The position numbers and the translations under genes are program-made. A stretch of DNA of 64,000 bases. Source: Sulfuritalea sp. (lineage in GTDB: Bacteria; Pseudomonadota; Gammaproteobacteria; Burkholderiales; Rhodocyclaceae). The stretch lies in the NCBI GenBank assembly GCA_016716965.1, contig JADJUP010000003.1, positions 62,001 to 126,000 of the forward strand. Direction: 5' to 3'. The notes under the pieces were generated by a model. The model was given only the letters and a program-made list of their open reading frames with translations, searched no databases and was not told where the DNA came from. Position 1 is the first letter of the stretch. Each line of letters begins with the position of its first letter. Shown here piece by piece: positions 17,855-26,966 of this stretch.

Positions 17855-17906
17855 ACCTGGACTCAAAACAAGACAGCGAGCGGGCAATACAAAGAGCAAG
17901 GATGAA

Positions 17907-18875
17907 ATGGCAACCGAACAGATACTGAGGGCAGACCGGATCAAGCCGGATTTCGATGGGCTGAAAAGCGCATGGGAGGCCATGCTCAGGAAGTACTATC
18001 TGGGCGCCAACGAATTGAATCCGGCCCACACGCTGGTGGTGCCCTGCCCGTACTGCAATTCGACCGTCATCGAGCAGTCGTTCAAGCTGAACGGTTTCTG
18101 GCACCGCACCTGTGCGGAATGCAAGACCCTTTACGTCAGCCCCCGTCTGTCGGACGCCTGTATCGAGGAGCTGTACAGCGACGCGTATTACAGCGAAATG
18201 TACGGACGCTCCATGCTTCCCGTATTCGAGCAGCGCAAGCAATTGATCGGCCGGCGCAAGTTTGCCCAGACGGTAGCCCGCTGGGGAGGGAAGGGACGGG
18301 GTCGCGTGCTGGACATCGGCGCCGGCATCGGCGAGGTTCCGGACGTGTTCCGGGACGAGGGCTGGCTTTCCCATGTGATCGAGATGAACCCGGTGGCAGT
18401 GGACTGGCTGCGCGGCCGAGGTCACGAAGAAATATTCCACGGCTCCCTGGACGGCTACGCGACGGACCACCGCTTCGACATCATCATGGCGTGGGGCGTG
18501 GTGGAACACGTGGTGGATCCCGGCGCGTTTCTGAGACGGGTTCATGAGCTCCTTGTCCCCGGCGGGCTTTTTGTATCGGAGGTACCGCACGGACAGTGCC
18601 TGCTGGTGGACGTGGCCCGCAAGACGGGAATGGACCCGAAGCGAATCCTCATGGGGGAGCAGCACATTGTGCTCTACTCAACCAGTGCCTACGCAATGCT
18701 GCACGAGCGGAACGGTTTCGAAAAAGTACACCTGCAGACGAACGGCCTCGACTGCGACACGATCCTGAAGGAGAACGGGTCGGACCTGCCGGACGGAATC
18801 CTCGCGGCCATGCAGGAGTGTGTTGACGAGAAATTGTATGGAGACCTTCTGCGCGGGTTCTGGCGGCGGCCGTGA
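17907..18875 (+). CDS. Zinc-ribbon class I SAM methyltransferase
   Basis: 322 residues. An N-terminal four-cysteine knuckle (CPYC about residue 48 and CAEC about residue 68) precedes a methyltransferase domain with RVLDIGAGIGEVPDVF, VIEMNP and IIMAWGVVEHVVDPGAFL. This layout is common in glycan and nucleotide-sugar C- or O-methyltransferase groups. The ATG at 17907 follows an AAGGA; upstream frame extension is a shadow. It lies between the second Gfo/Idh gene and the cytidylyltransferase, so an activated sugar or its precursor is a plausible substrate. Confidence 0.75.
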   Translation: MATEQILRADRIKPDFDGLKSAWEAMLRKYYLGANELNPAHTLVVPCPYCNSTVIEQSFKLNGFWHRTCAECKTLYVSPRLSDACIEELYSDAYYSEMYGRSMLPVFEQRKQLIGRRKFAQTVARWGGKGRGRVLDIGAGIGEVPDVFRDEGWLSHVIEMNPVAVDWLRGRGHEEIFHGSLDGYATDHRFDIIMAWGVVEHVVDPGAFLRRVHELLVPGGLFVSEVPHGQCLLVDVARKTGMDPKRILMGEQHIVLYSTSAYAMLHERNGFEKVHLQTNGLDCDTILKENGSDLPDGILAAMQECVDEKLYGDLLRGFWRRP

Positions 18876-18910
18876 TGGCGAAGCCTTTCTGCCTTCGAGT
18901 GACTATGCCG

Positions 18911-18933
18911 CCGTGTCGCCAGCGCCGACTCTT
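18911..18933 (+). repeat. Dispersed CCGT-N4-CCAGCGCCGACT motif, copy A (intergenic)
   Basis: CCGT, four bases, CCAGCGCCGACT, then CTT. This is the only copy outside a gene, in the spacer before the cytidylyltransferase. The family is described in the findings. Confidence 0.75.
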
Positions 18934-18981
18934 ACGGGATATCGATCCCTCCACCCACTTTCATATTTGACAAAGGCGAAG

Positions 18982-19752
18982 ATGAAAACCATAGGCATTG
19001 TCCCCGCCCGCATGGCGGCGTCGCGTTTCCCCGGCAAGCCCCTATACCCGATTCACGGCCGTCCGATGCTGGAACACGTAATGCTGCGGGCCAGGATGTA
19101 CCAGGGTTGGGACCAGTTGGTGCTGGCCACCTGCGATCGCGAGATCGAGCAGTTCGCCAGCGACAAGGGCTTCCCCGTGATCATGACCGGCGCACACCAC
19201 ACCCGGGCGCTGGACCGGGTTGCGGAGGCGGCAGAGCGCCTGGAGGGGGGGGTGGCCGATGACGATATCGTCGTTTGCGTGCAGGGCGATGAACCCATGA
19301 TGCGCCCGGACATGATGGACGCCGTGGTTGCTCCCCTGCGGGCGGACCCATCGATTCCCTGCACGGTCCTCGCGATGCACATCACCGAGGAATCCATCTG
19401 GCGCAATCCGGACACGGTCAAGATCATTCATAACGATGCAGGCGAGGTGCTGTATACGTCTCGGGCCCCCGTACCGTATTGCAAGGGAAGCTTCACACCC
19501 GCGCACATGGCGCGACGGATCTACGGCATTTTTGCCTTTCGCTGGAAGTACCTCAAGGCTTTCTCTATCCATCCCGAAACACGGCTCGAGCAGCTGGAGG
19601 CCTGCGACAGCAACCGGATACTGGATATGCCGTTCCGCCAATACATAGCACCGTATCCTTATGTCGAGTCCTTCTCTGTCGATAGTCCACAGGACATCGA
19701 TCTGGTCGAGCGCCATATGGCGGCCGACAAATATTGGGCCCTGTACAAGTAA
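18982..19752 (+). CDS. KdsB-like CMP-sugar cytidylyltransferase
   Basis: 256 residues of the KdsB/SpsF family: GIVPARMAASRFPGKPL, VLATCDREI, VCVQGDEPMM, LYTSRAPVPY and a late RLEQLEACDSNRI. KdsB activates Kdo with CTP; this version differs from housekeeping KdsB in the substrate half (SGTDR-type segment replaced by HHTRALDRV), so a different 2-keto sugar acid is likely. A G8 run at 19245-19252 lies in the coding sequence. ATG 18982 has GGCGAAG before it. Together with the cyclase and aminotransferase upstream it suggests a CMP-linked product. Confidence 0.75.
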   Translation: MKTIGIVPARMAASRFPGKPLYPIHGRPMLEHVMLRARMYQGWDQLVLATCDREIEQFASDKGFPVIMTGAHHTRALDRVAEAAERLEGGVADDDIVVCVQGDEPMMRPDMMDAVVAPLRADPSIPCTVLAMHITEESIWRNPDTVKIIHNDAGEVLYTSRAPVPYCKGSFTPAHMARRIYGIFAFRWKYLKAFSIHPETRLEQLEACDSNRILDMPFRQYIAPYPYVESFSVDSPQDIDLVERHMAADKYWALYK

Positions 19753-19771
19753 GTAGAGCGGCAGAAAATTC

Positions 19772-20554
19772 GTGACCGCCACGTATCCAACGATGAAAAG
19801 CAACATTGCCTATCAGACCGACCAGCTTGCACGCTATTTCAAGTCGAATCGCATTGCCTGGGAGCAGTTCTATCATTCCGAACGCGCAATCATCGGTCAG
19901 TTGGCGCCGGGCAGGCACCATCGCATCCTTGACATAGGGTGCGGATGCGGTGGATTGGGCCTTGCATTGCGCGATCGCTTCGGAGTGGAGCGTTATACGG
20001 GCGTGGAGATCAATGCGCTTGCTGTCGAGGCGGGGCGGATGATGAACCCCGCAGTGGAAATTTACTGTGGCGACATCCTGGAACTCAGCCGTGGCGTGCT
20101 GCGCGACGCATCCTACGATGTGGTTTTTTCCTTGAGTTGCGTGGACTGGAACGTGCAGTTTTCAGACATGCTGGCCACCGCCTGGAGCCACGTCGCCGAG
20201 GGCGGGAGTCTGGTCGCGACTTTCCGTCTTACGATCGGCGAGGGCTGCGGCGACATGGAAAAGTCATACCAGTACATCAACTGCGACGGAAGCCTGGAGG
20301 GGGAGCGCGCCGCCTATGTCGTGCTGAACGCCGGGGCGCTTATCCATATCCTGCGCAGCTTCAACCCTGCATCGATTCATGCTGTCGGCTATTGGGGTTC
20401 GCCTTCGGCTACGGCGGTTACGCCTTTTGAGAAACTGTGTTTTGCAGCCTTTTCCATCAGGAAACGGGCAGATGCCAATGCCGCAGCATCGGAACTGGTG
20501 CTGGATCTTCCGGCAGAAATAGTGGATTCGATTGGTGCAGGGCCGGCGGCCTGA
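19772..20554 (+). CDS. Class I SAM methyltransferase
   Basis: 260 residues from GTG 19772 (253 from ATG 19793). Motif I is ILDIGCGCGGLGLALRDRFG, followed by YTGVEIN and a DVVFSLSCVDW segment. No other domain is seen. It is the fourth methyltransferase of the locus and follows the cytidylyltransferase by 19 bases, so it probably belongs to the same transcript. The substrate cannot be read from the sequence. Confidence 0.75.
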   Translation: MTATYPTMKSNIAYQTDQLARYFKSNRIAWEQFYHSERAIIGQLAPGRHHRILDIGCGCGGLGLALRDRFGVERYTGVEINALAVEAGRMMNPAVEIYCGDILELSRGVLRDASYDVVFSLSCVDWNVQFSDMLATAWSHVAEGGSLVATFRLTIGEGCGDMEKSYQYINCDGSLEGERAAYVVLNAGALIHILRSFNPASIHAVGYWGSPSATAVTPFEKLCFAAFSIRKRADANAAASELVLDLPAEIVDSIGAGPAA

Positions 20555-20626
20555 TTTCGGTTGTCGCTTACGTCCGGGTGGTGCCGAAAGCTCGATACCC
20601 GGCATTCCCGGCAGGGGTTCGGTGCG

Positions 20627-22504
20627 GTGAGCGTTCCGGTCGTCGTCTGGGCCCTTCCCGGCGACCCGCCTGCGGGCATTGGTGATGTGCTTCATTGGCA
20701 GGGCTATGCCCAAGGTGTCGGGACGCAGTCGGTGCCGCGCTACCTTGAGGCAAACGCCCAGCGTCTAAGGTCGGCATACCTCAGGTTTATCCATGAGTTG
20801 GGCGAGCGACGGGTAAGCGGCAAGTCCATCGCCGGACATCTCGATTTCGGCGACGGCTTCAGCTTCTGGTGGATGACACGCCTGGCGGAAAAAAGTCCCT
20901 TCAAGTCGCCGCGGCTCTATGATTGCCTGCGGCTGATGGCGCTGGAGGAAATGTTGATCGAATGCCGGCCGTCGGGACTTGTTCTTTACTGTGCGGACAG
21001 GGATCTCTCGGAGGCAATCGGAAACCTTTGCAACAAACTGGGAGTTGGCTTCGCGAGGCATCCGGCCGGTCGGAAAAATGGCAAATGGTCACTCCGTACA
21101 ATTTATTCGTCACTACCGCAGGTGGTTCAAGGACTCCTCAGTCTGAGGCATCTGGCGAGCAACTGGTCAGTGCGCAAACTGGAACGACCGCATTGGTTCT
21201 CTGATCGGAAGGCGATCTTTTTTTGCTCGTACTTCTTTCATCTGGACGTAGCCGCCTGCAATGCTGGGCGGTTTTATTCGAACCAGTGGGGAAGCATGCC
21301 GGACTACCTCAAGCAAAGCGGGCGACATGCGAACTGGATCCACCATTATTTGCGCAGTCACGATGGCGCCGATGATGGAACGAGAACGAAGTGGCTGAAT
21401 CTATTCAATCGCGATGCCGTCAATCAGGGGAGCCACAGCCTTCTGGAAAGCTATTTGTCTTTGGGTATCGTCGGCCGGGCCTTGTGCAAATGGTTCCAAC
21501 TCATCGCAATTTCGCTTCGTTTGTACAAGGTTTCCGCGGCGTTCACGCCAGAAGGATCGGCTGCCAGTCTGTGGCCCTTGCTGAGGGCCGACTGGCGGGC
21601 CTCAATGCGAGGCCCCGCGGCATTCAGCAACTGTCTGTGGGTCGAGTTGTTCGACGCGGCATTCAGGGACATTCCGCACCAGGAAACTGGCCTGTACCTT
21701 TGGGAGAATCAGGGTTGGGAATGCGCAATGCTGAACGCCTGGCGCCGACATGGCCATGGCCGGATCATCGGCGTGCCGCACGCCACCGTCGTGTTCTGGC
21801 ACTTGAACAATTTTGATGATCCGCGCACCCTTGAGTCGCGTACGGAATACCCGAAACCCTTGCCTGATCATCTGGCCGTCAACGGTCCGATGGCACGGAG
21901 CGCGTATGCCGATGCCGGCGGCGCCTTGCCAGGCCGGTTTGTCGACGTCGAGGCATTGCGTTTTCAGTATCTGGCGCAGCCCGGAACCGGAAGTTCCCGT
22001 CGGAACGACCTCGTTGTTGCGGACAACGGGAGGCAAATGAAGGTTTTGCTTCTCGGCGATTTCACCGAAAGGCAAACCCTTAAGATGTTTTCCTGCATGG
22101 ACGAAGCGCTGCGCCATTGCGGCACTAAGGTCTCCATTGTCTTCAAGCCACACCCGGTGAGCCGGATCCGGCAGGAGGACTATCCGTCTCTCCCATTCGA
22201 GATGTCCCGCGGCGCGCTGGTCGAAGTGTTGCGGAGTTGCGACCTGGTGTTTTCGAGCAACACCACGTCCGCCGGCCTGGAGGCCTTGCTCGCCGGGTTA
22301 CCAGTGCTTGTTTTTCTGGATGACGGGGATTTCAACCACAGCCCGCTGCGTGGAGTGGAAGGCGTAAGGTTTGTAGCCACTCCAACGGATCTGGCAACCG
22401 CCCTGGACACGGCCCGGCATCCGACGACTGCTCCGGCACCGCATGAGTTTTTCTGGCTGGACCAGAGAATGCCGCGGTGGGACAAAGTCCTTGCGACAGA
22501 GTGA
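20627..22504 (+). CDS. Surface carbohydrate biosynthesis protein, probable GT-B glycosyltransferase (LIC13510-like)
   Basis: 625 residues. The C-terminal domain has KVLLLGDFTE, VFKPHP and FSSNTTSAGLEALLAGLPVLVFL, the donor-side pattern of Kdo- or sialyl-type GT-B enzymes in surface glycan loci. The N-terminal 350 residues are specific to this family, with no recognised domain. GTG 20627 is preferred because MSVPVVVWALPGDPP-like text begins there; the frame extends to a TTG at 20561. It follows the CMP-sugar genes and is a candidate for the transferase that uses their product. Confidence 0.6.
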   Translation: MSVPVVVWALPGDPPAGIGDVLHWQGYAQGVGTQSVPRYLEANAQRLRSAYLRFIHELGERRVSGKSIAGHLDFGDGFSFWWMTRLAEKSPFKSPRLYDCLRLMALEEMLIECRPSGLVLYCADRDLSEAIGNLCNKLGVGFARHPAGRKNGKWSLRTIYSSLPQVVQGLLSLRHLASNWSVRKLERPHWFSDRKAIFFCSYFFHLDVAACNAGRFYSNQWGSMPDYLKQSGRHANWIHHYLRSHDGADDGTRTKWLNLFNRDAVNQGSHSLLESYLSLGIVGRALCKWFQLIAISLRLYKVSAAFTPEGSAASLWPLLRADWRASMRGPAAFSNCLWVELFDAAFRDIPHQETGLYLWENQGWECAMLNAWRRHGHGRIIGVPHATVVFWHLNNFDDPRTLESRTEYPKPLPDHLAVNGPMARSAYADAGGALPGRFVDVEALRFQYLAQPGTGSSRRNDLVVADNGRQMKVLLLGDFTERQTLKMFSCMDEALRHCGTKVSIVFKPHPVSRIRQEDYPSLPFEMSRGALVEVLRSCDLVFSSNTTSAGLEALLAGLPVLVFLDDGDFNHSPLRGVEGVRFVATPTDLATALDTARHPTTAPAPHEFFWLDQRMPRWDKVLATE

Positions 22505-22520
22505 GGCAGGTAAGGCCGAA

Positions 22521-23468
22521 ATGACAAAGCGGAAAGTCCTGCTTACCGGCGGAAGCGGCCTGCTTGCCACCAATTGGGCTTGTGCCGTGCGCACCGAATG
22601 GGATGTCGTTCTTGGAACCCATCTGCATCCGGTCAAGCTGGACGGGGTCACTTGCTGCCAGCTCGATCTGGATGACGAAGCGCGTCTCTGGGCGCAAATC
22701 GGTCAAATGGCACCGGATCTGATTGTCCATACAGCTGGATTGACCGACGTGGATCGCTGCGAGGCCGATCCGCGACTGGCGACCCTGGTAAACGCTCAGC
22801 TGGCATGCAACGTGGCAACGATCGCCGGTCGCACCGAATGCAAGCTGATTCATATATCCACCGATCACCTCTTTGCCGGCGACCGGGGACTGCGTACCGA
22901 GTCGGATATGCCCTGCCCACTCAACGAGTACGCACGCAGCAAGCTTCTGGGTGAATCCCTGGTCCAGGCAGCCTGCCCCAGTGCCCTGGTCGTGCGCACC
23001 AACTTCTTTGGCTGGGGACATGCGGGTCGTCAGTCATTCAGTGACTGGATACTGGCGAGCCTGCGCGCAGGCAAGGGCATCCCGCTCTTTGACGATGTCC
23101 ATTTCACTCCAGTTCTTGCAGACACATTGGCGCTGACCGCGCATAAGCTTGCGGAGGTCGGGGCATCCGGGATTTTCAATATCACGGGTGATGAAAGAGT
23201 ATCCAAGTACGAATTCGGCCGGCGGCTGGCAGAACGTTTCGAAATGCCAGCCGAGCTGATCCGGCGCAGTCAAATGGACCTTGCGCAATTGCGAGCGAAA
23301 CGTCCGGGCGACATGTCATTGGCAAATGCCAAGACCAGAAGTTGCTTGGGGGTGCCTCTCGGAAGTCTGGACACCTATTTTTCCGCCCTTCACCGCCAGG
23401 AGCGACAAGGGCGCAGGATGGAGCTATTGGCGGCGGTCGGCGAAGCATCCGGTCTCGACTCCAGGTAG
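22521..23468 (+). CDS. RmlD-like sugar nucleotide reductase
   Basis: 315 residues: VLLTGGSGLLATNWA Rossmann start, IVHTAGLTDVDRCE, HISTDHLFAG and YARSKLLGE, the extended-SDR pattern of dTDP-4-dehydrorhamnose reductases. A Shine-Dalgarno (AGGTAAGG) precedes ATG 22521. No rmlABC genes are present, and a CapE-type dehydratase follows, so the likelier job is reduction of a UDP-4-keto-6-deoxy-HexNAc (towards an L-QuiNAc or L-FucNAc type sugar). That pairing is inference. Confidence 0.72.
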   Translation: MTKRKVLLTGGSGLLATNWACAVRTEWDVVLGTHLHPVKLDGVTCCQLDLDDEARLWAQIGQMAPDLIVHTAGLTDVDRCEADPRLATLVNAQLACNVATIAGRTECKLIHISTDHLFAGDRGLRTESDMPCPLNEYARSKLLGESLVQAACPSALVVRTNFFGWGHAGRQSFSDWILASLRAGKGIPLFDDVHFTPVLADTLALTAHKLAEVGASGIFNITGDERVSKYEFGRRLAERFEMPAELIRRSQMDLAQLRAKRPGDMSLANAKTRSCLGVPLGSLDTYFSALHRQERQGRRMELLAAVGEASGLDSR

Positions 23469-23652
23469 CAGGGTGGGGCTCCGCATGGTCAGCCAGGTGT
23501 CAATTCGGATCCTTTTCCATCAGAGGTTGGAGGAGGACCCCATGCAATTGCGGCCGGGTCTGCATGAAACTGGTAGCATCAATCTCGCTGTCCGGATTGA
23601 CCGGACGTGCGGCGCCGGGGCATAGGCTGCCTTATTCAAAGGGTCTGGAAAC

Positions 23653-24660
23653 ATGTTCAAGAACAAAGTGCTGATGATTACCGGCGGTACGGGATCGTTC
23701 GGCAACACGGTCCTCAAGCGCTTTCTTTCATCTGATGTCCGCGAGATTCGAATTTTCAGTCGCGACGAGAAGAAGCAGGAAGAGATGCGCATTGCCCTCA
23801 ATGACAGCAAGCTGAGGTTCTGCATCGGCGACATCCGCGATTACGACAGCATCAATCAGGCGATGAAGGGTGTGCACTATGTTTTTCACGCGGCTGCCCT
23901 GAAGCAGGTGCCTTCTTGCGAGTTCTATCCCTATCAAGCCGTTCAGACCAATGTGATCGGCGCCGAGCATGTCATGAATGCCGCGATTGCAAACGGTGTG
24001 GAACGTGTCGTGGTACTGAGCACGGACAAGGCCGTTTATCCGATCAATGCGCTTGGCCTTTCCAAGGCGTTGATGGAAAAATTCATGATTGCGAAAGCCC
24101 GGATGCAGAACGAAGGGGAGACCGTTTTCTGTGCGACCCGCTACGGAAATGTCATGGCCTCGCGTGGGTCGGTAATTCCGCTCTTCGTCTCACAACTGAA
24201 GGCCAACAAGGCGCTGACGGTGACCGACCCCAAGATGACGCGCTTCCTGATGTCCCTGGACGAATCGGTCGACCTCGTGTTGCACGCTTTCGAGAACGGG
24301 GAGCAAGGTGACATCTTCGTGCAGAAGTCACCGGCTTCGACCGTGGCGGATTTGGCACAGGCGTTGCGCGAACTGTTCGGCATGAACAACCCGAGTCAGG
24401 TAATTGGCACCCGCCATGGCGAGAAGCTTTACGAAACACTTGTTTCGCGCGAGGAAATGGCGCGAGCAGACGACAGGGGGGGCTATTTCCGGATTCCGGC
24501 GGACAATCGCGACCTCAACTACAACATTTACTGCAACGATGGGGAGCAAAAAATTTCCGAACTCGACGACTACACTTCGCATAATACGGAGAGACTGGAC
24601 GTTGAGCGAGTCAAGAAGTTGTTGCTGACCCTGGAATACATAAAGAACGAGCTTGTGTAA
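23653..24660 (+). CDS. capE: CapE/WbjB-type UDP-GlcNAc 4,6-dehydratase/5-epimerase
   Basis: 335 residues: LMITGGTGSFGNTVL, FSRDEKKQEEMR, HAAALKQVPSCEFYP, GLSKALMEKF in place of a YxxxK, RYGNVMASRGSVIPLF and RHGEKLYETLVSREEM. These are hallmarks of the cytosolic CapE/WbjB group that makes UDP-4-keto-6-deoxy-L-HexNAc. A spacer of 184 bases without recognised features lies upstream. A G7 run at 24476-24482 is inside the gene. With the preceding reductase it supplies a 6-deoxy-HexNAc to the glycan. Confidence 0.83.
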   Translation: MFKNKVLMITGGTGSFGNTVLKRFLSSDVREIRIFSRDEKKQEEMRIALNDSKLRFCIGDIRDYDSINQAMKGVHYVFHAAALKQVPSCEFYPYQAVQTNVIGAEHVMNAAIANGVERVVVLSTDKAVYPINALGLSKALMEKFMIAKARMQNEGETVFCATRYGNVMASRGSVIPLFVSQLKANKALTVTDPKMTRFLMSLDESVDLVLHAFENGEQGDIFVQKSPASTVADLAQALRELFGMNNPSQVIGTRHGEKLYETLVSREEMARADDRGGYFRIPADNRDLNYNIYCNDGEQKISELDDYTSHNTERLDVERVKKLLLTLEYIKNELV

Positions 24661-24691
24661 ATTTTGGCCGCTGTTGGTTTCGCGAAAAATC

Positions 24692-25729
24692 ATGGGCATT
24701 GCCGTTCAGGATTCAATGCGATCTGCGGGAAGTAAGTCGCGCGGGGTCGGTCGAGAACCGTCGCGTGTTGCGGAATCGGTGAGCGTGCCCATGACGAACG
24801 GCCCTGCGGTTTCCACAGCGGCGGGAATTTCAGTGGTGATCGCAACGCTTGGGGGGCCAACCCTGAAGGGAACCATTGAGACCCTGAATCTCGGCTCGGT
24901 TGTCCCGGGCGAAATCCTGATTTGTATTCCACTCCCGGAAGCGTCGCGCGATATCGGTTTCGAGTTTTCCAATGTCCGAATTCTGCCGACCATGGTTCGC
25001 GGGCAAGTGGCGCAGCGCGTCGAAGGGTTCAAGCTTGCAAAAGGACCGTTCGTCATGCAACTTGACGACGATATCCTGCTCGACCATGAGTGTGTCGCGA
25101 ATTTGCAAGCAACATTGCTGCGGATTCCTGGCGCGGCAGTTGCGCCGAACTTGCTCGAACTTGAATCTCGCGAGTCCGTCTACCGGACCAGTCATGGAGA
25201 CGGCCTGCCAAGGCGCATTTACAACTGGCTGATGAACGGCAAGGAGGGTTATCGCGAGGGAACCATCCTGAAATCCGGTTCCCCGATCGGTATCGTTCCG
25301 GACGGCTGTGCCGATGGACCACTGGACGTCGAGTGGCTCGCTGGAGGATGCGTAATGCACCATAAAGCCAATCTGATTCTGGAGAACTATTTTCCTTTTG
25401 GCGGCAAGGCGTATTGCGAAGACATGATTCATTCCCATCTGCTGGCGAAGAAGGGAGTGCGCCTGCTGATCGAACCGAGGGCGACCTGCTGCCTCGAAGT
25501 TTCACCGCCGTTGCGGAGACCCCCTGCCGCCTTCCTGAGGGAAACCTACCGCGATTTCGTCGTGCGCCGCTATTACATGAAGCTTTCGCGCAGGGGCGCC
25601 GGACGCATGTATTTGTACTATTTTCTGCTGCTCTTCAGGTATGGCTATTTGTGGATCGCAGGGAAACTTGGCGGCGGCCCCGCATCGCCTGGCGAGTCGA
25701 ACTCCGGTCCGAAGCGACTATCGGCTTGA
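24692..25729 (+). CDS. Family 2 glycosyltransferase
   Basis: GT-A type enzyme of about 345 residues: ISVVIATLGGPTLKGTI near the start, MQLDDDILLD as the metal-binding DxD, and WLAGGCVMHHK in the acceptor region. C-terminal residues around YLYYFLLLFRYGYLWI are hydrophobic and may sit against the membrane. The start is uncertain: ATG 24692, GTG 24779 and ATG 24791 are in frame, and the enzyme core begins after the last. It ends 11 bases before the next glycosyltransferase. Confidence 0.72.
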   Translation: MGIAVQDSMRSAGSKSRGVGREPSRVAESVSVPMTNGPAVSTAAGISVVIATLGGPTLKGTIETLNLGSVVPGEILICIPLPEASRDIGFEFSNVRILPTMVRGQVAQRVEGFKLAKGPFVMQLDDDILLDHECVANLQATLLRIPGAAVAPNLLELESRESVYRTSHGDGLPRRIYNWLMNGKEGYREGTILKSGSPIGIVPDGCADGPLDVEWLAGGCVMHHKANLILENYFPFGGKAYCEDMIHSHLLAKKGVRLLIEPRATCCLEVSPPLRRPPAAFLRETYRDFVVRRYYMKLSRRGAGRMYLYYFLLLFRYGYLWIAGKLGGGPASPGESNSGPKRLSA

Positions 25730-25739
25730 CGCACCGGCG

Positions 25740-26810
25740 ATGCTGATCATTCAGGCCAACAATATTCACGAAAGCGGTGCCAGGTACCTGCTGCTCAGCA
25801 TCCTGAAGTCGATATGTGCGCCGGAAAGCAATTTGCAGGCAACCGTGTTTCTGGACCAGCGTTTCGACCGGACGCTTCTTGAGGGCCTGATCGATGACGA
25901 ACGGGTTGCCATACGCGGCGTTACAGCGACGGTGGGTTCGCGCCTGCGGTCCGAGTGGGCCATTTCCAGGCTTGCCGCGAAGCACAGCGGTTCAACGCTA
26001 CTGTGCCTTGGCAGCATTCCCCCGCTTTTTCCGTGCGCAGCGGAAGTCATTCTTTATTATCAGACTGTTCTCTATTTCAAGGCGTTCAGGAAGTACATCG
26101 GAGGACTCAGATCATTCGTGAAGCTTTCCGTCGAGGGTTTCTGGATCAGGGCGAGGATAGACAGGGTCGACCGAATTTTCGTCCAGTCCCGCCTTGTCAA
26201 GGATCTCCTGTGCAAGGAGTTCTCGCTCGATGGCGATTCGATCAGCGTGATGCCGTTTGCCGACTTGGAGAACCTGAAAGCTGTTTCGAGCCCGGTCGAT
26301 GCAAACTCAAGGAAGGGCTTTTTCTACCCTGCCCTGGGTACGCCTCACAAGAACCATGTCCTGCTGATCGATGCCTGGGTAATTCTGGCAAAACAGGAAA
26401 TTTATCCCCTTCTGCTGCTGACTATCGATCCCAGATTCGAGCAACTGTTGACGCATCTGGAGCAGGCTCGGAGTATCAGCGGGATACGCGCGGTCAATCT
26501 TGGATTGCTCTCGCATCAGCAGGTACTGGATCAATTGCTTGCGTCGGAAGCGATGATTTTTCCGTCGCTGTGTGAGTCCTTCGGCTTGCCGCTACTGGAA
26601 GCCCGTGAAAACGGCCTTCCGGTGATCGCCTGTGAACGCGACTACGTTCGGGAGATTCTCGACCCGGTAGAGACCTTCGACCCCGAGTCCGCACTATCGA
26701 TAGCCAGGGCGGTAAAAAGATTCCTCGGCATTCAAGAGCAACACCTCGCGGTGCTTTCCCCGGAGACTCTTATCAAGAGTATTGCCGGCAAGGGATCTGC
26801 GGCGAGATAG
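25740..26810 (+). CDS. Glycosyltransferase, GT4-like
   Basis: 356 residues starting MLIIQANNIHESGARYLL, with YYQTVLYFKAFRKY and DRIFVQSRLVKDLL in the N-terminal half. GTPHKNH and SEAMIFPSLCESFGLPLLEARENGLPVIA in the C-terminal half are the GT-B donor site. ATG 25740 is chosen; the upstream extension is a shadow of the previous gene. It acts presumably at the inner face of the membrane in repeat-unit assembly. Donor sugar unknown. Confidence 0.75.
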   Translation: MLIIQANNIHESGARYLLLSILKSICAPESNLQATVFLDQRFDRTLLEGLIDDERVAIRGVTATVGSRLRSEWAISRLAAKHSGSTLLCLGSIPPLFPCAAEVILYYQTVLYFKAFRKYIGGLRSFVKLSVEGFWIRARIDRVDRIFVQSRLVKDLLCKEFSLDGDSISVMPFADLENLKAVSSPVDANSRKGFFYPALGTPHKNHVLLIDAWVILAKQEIYPLLLLTIDPRFEQLLTHLEQARSISGIRAVNLGLLSHQQVLDQLLASEAMIFPSLCESFGLPLLEARENGLPVIACERDYVREILDPVETFDPESALSIARAVKRFLGIQEQHLAVLSPETLIKSIAGKGSAAR

Positions 26811-26966
26811 CCGGATTCACCTTAGCCCAAGCCAGGTTTCCCTTTGGGTCGGATGTTGGACCCTCGCGGCAAATGCCACATTGACTACCCGCCATCGGGG
26901 ATAATCGGCAGATGAGTTTTCATCCATTCGCCGAATCGCTGGTACCTCGCATCGAATCACTGCCTG

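Noticed and set aside
23469..23652. JUMPstart/ops element or promoter before capE
   Set aside because: No GGCGGTAGCGTG-like sequence and only poor promoter boxes are seen.
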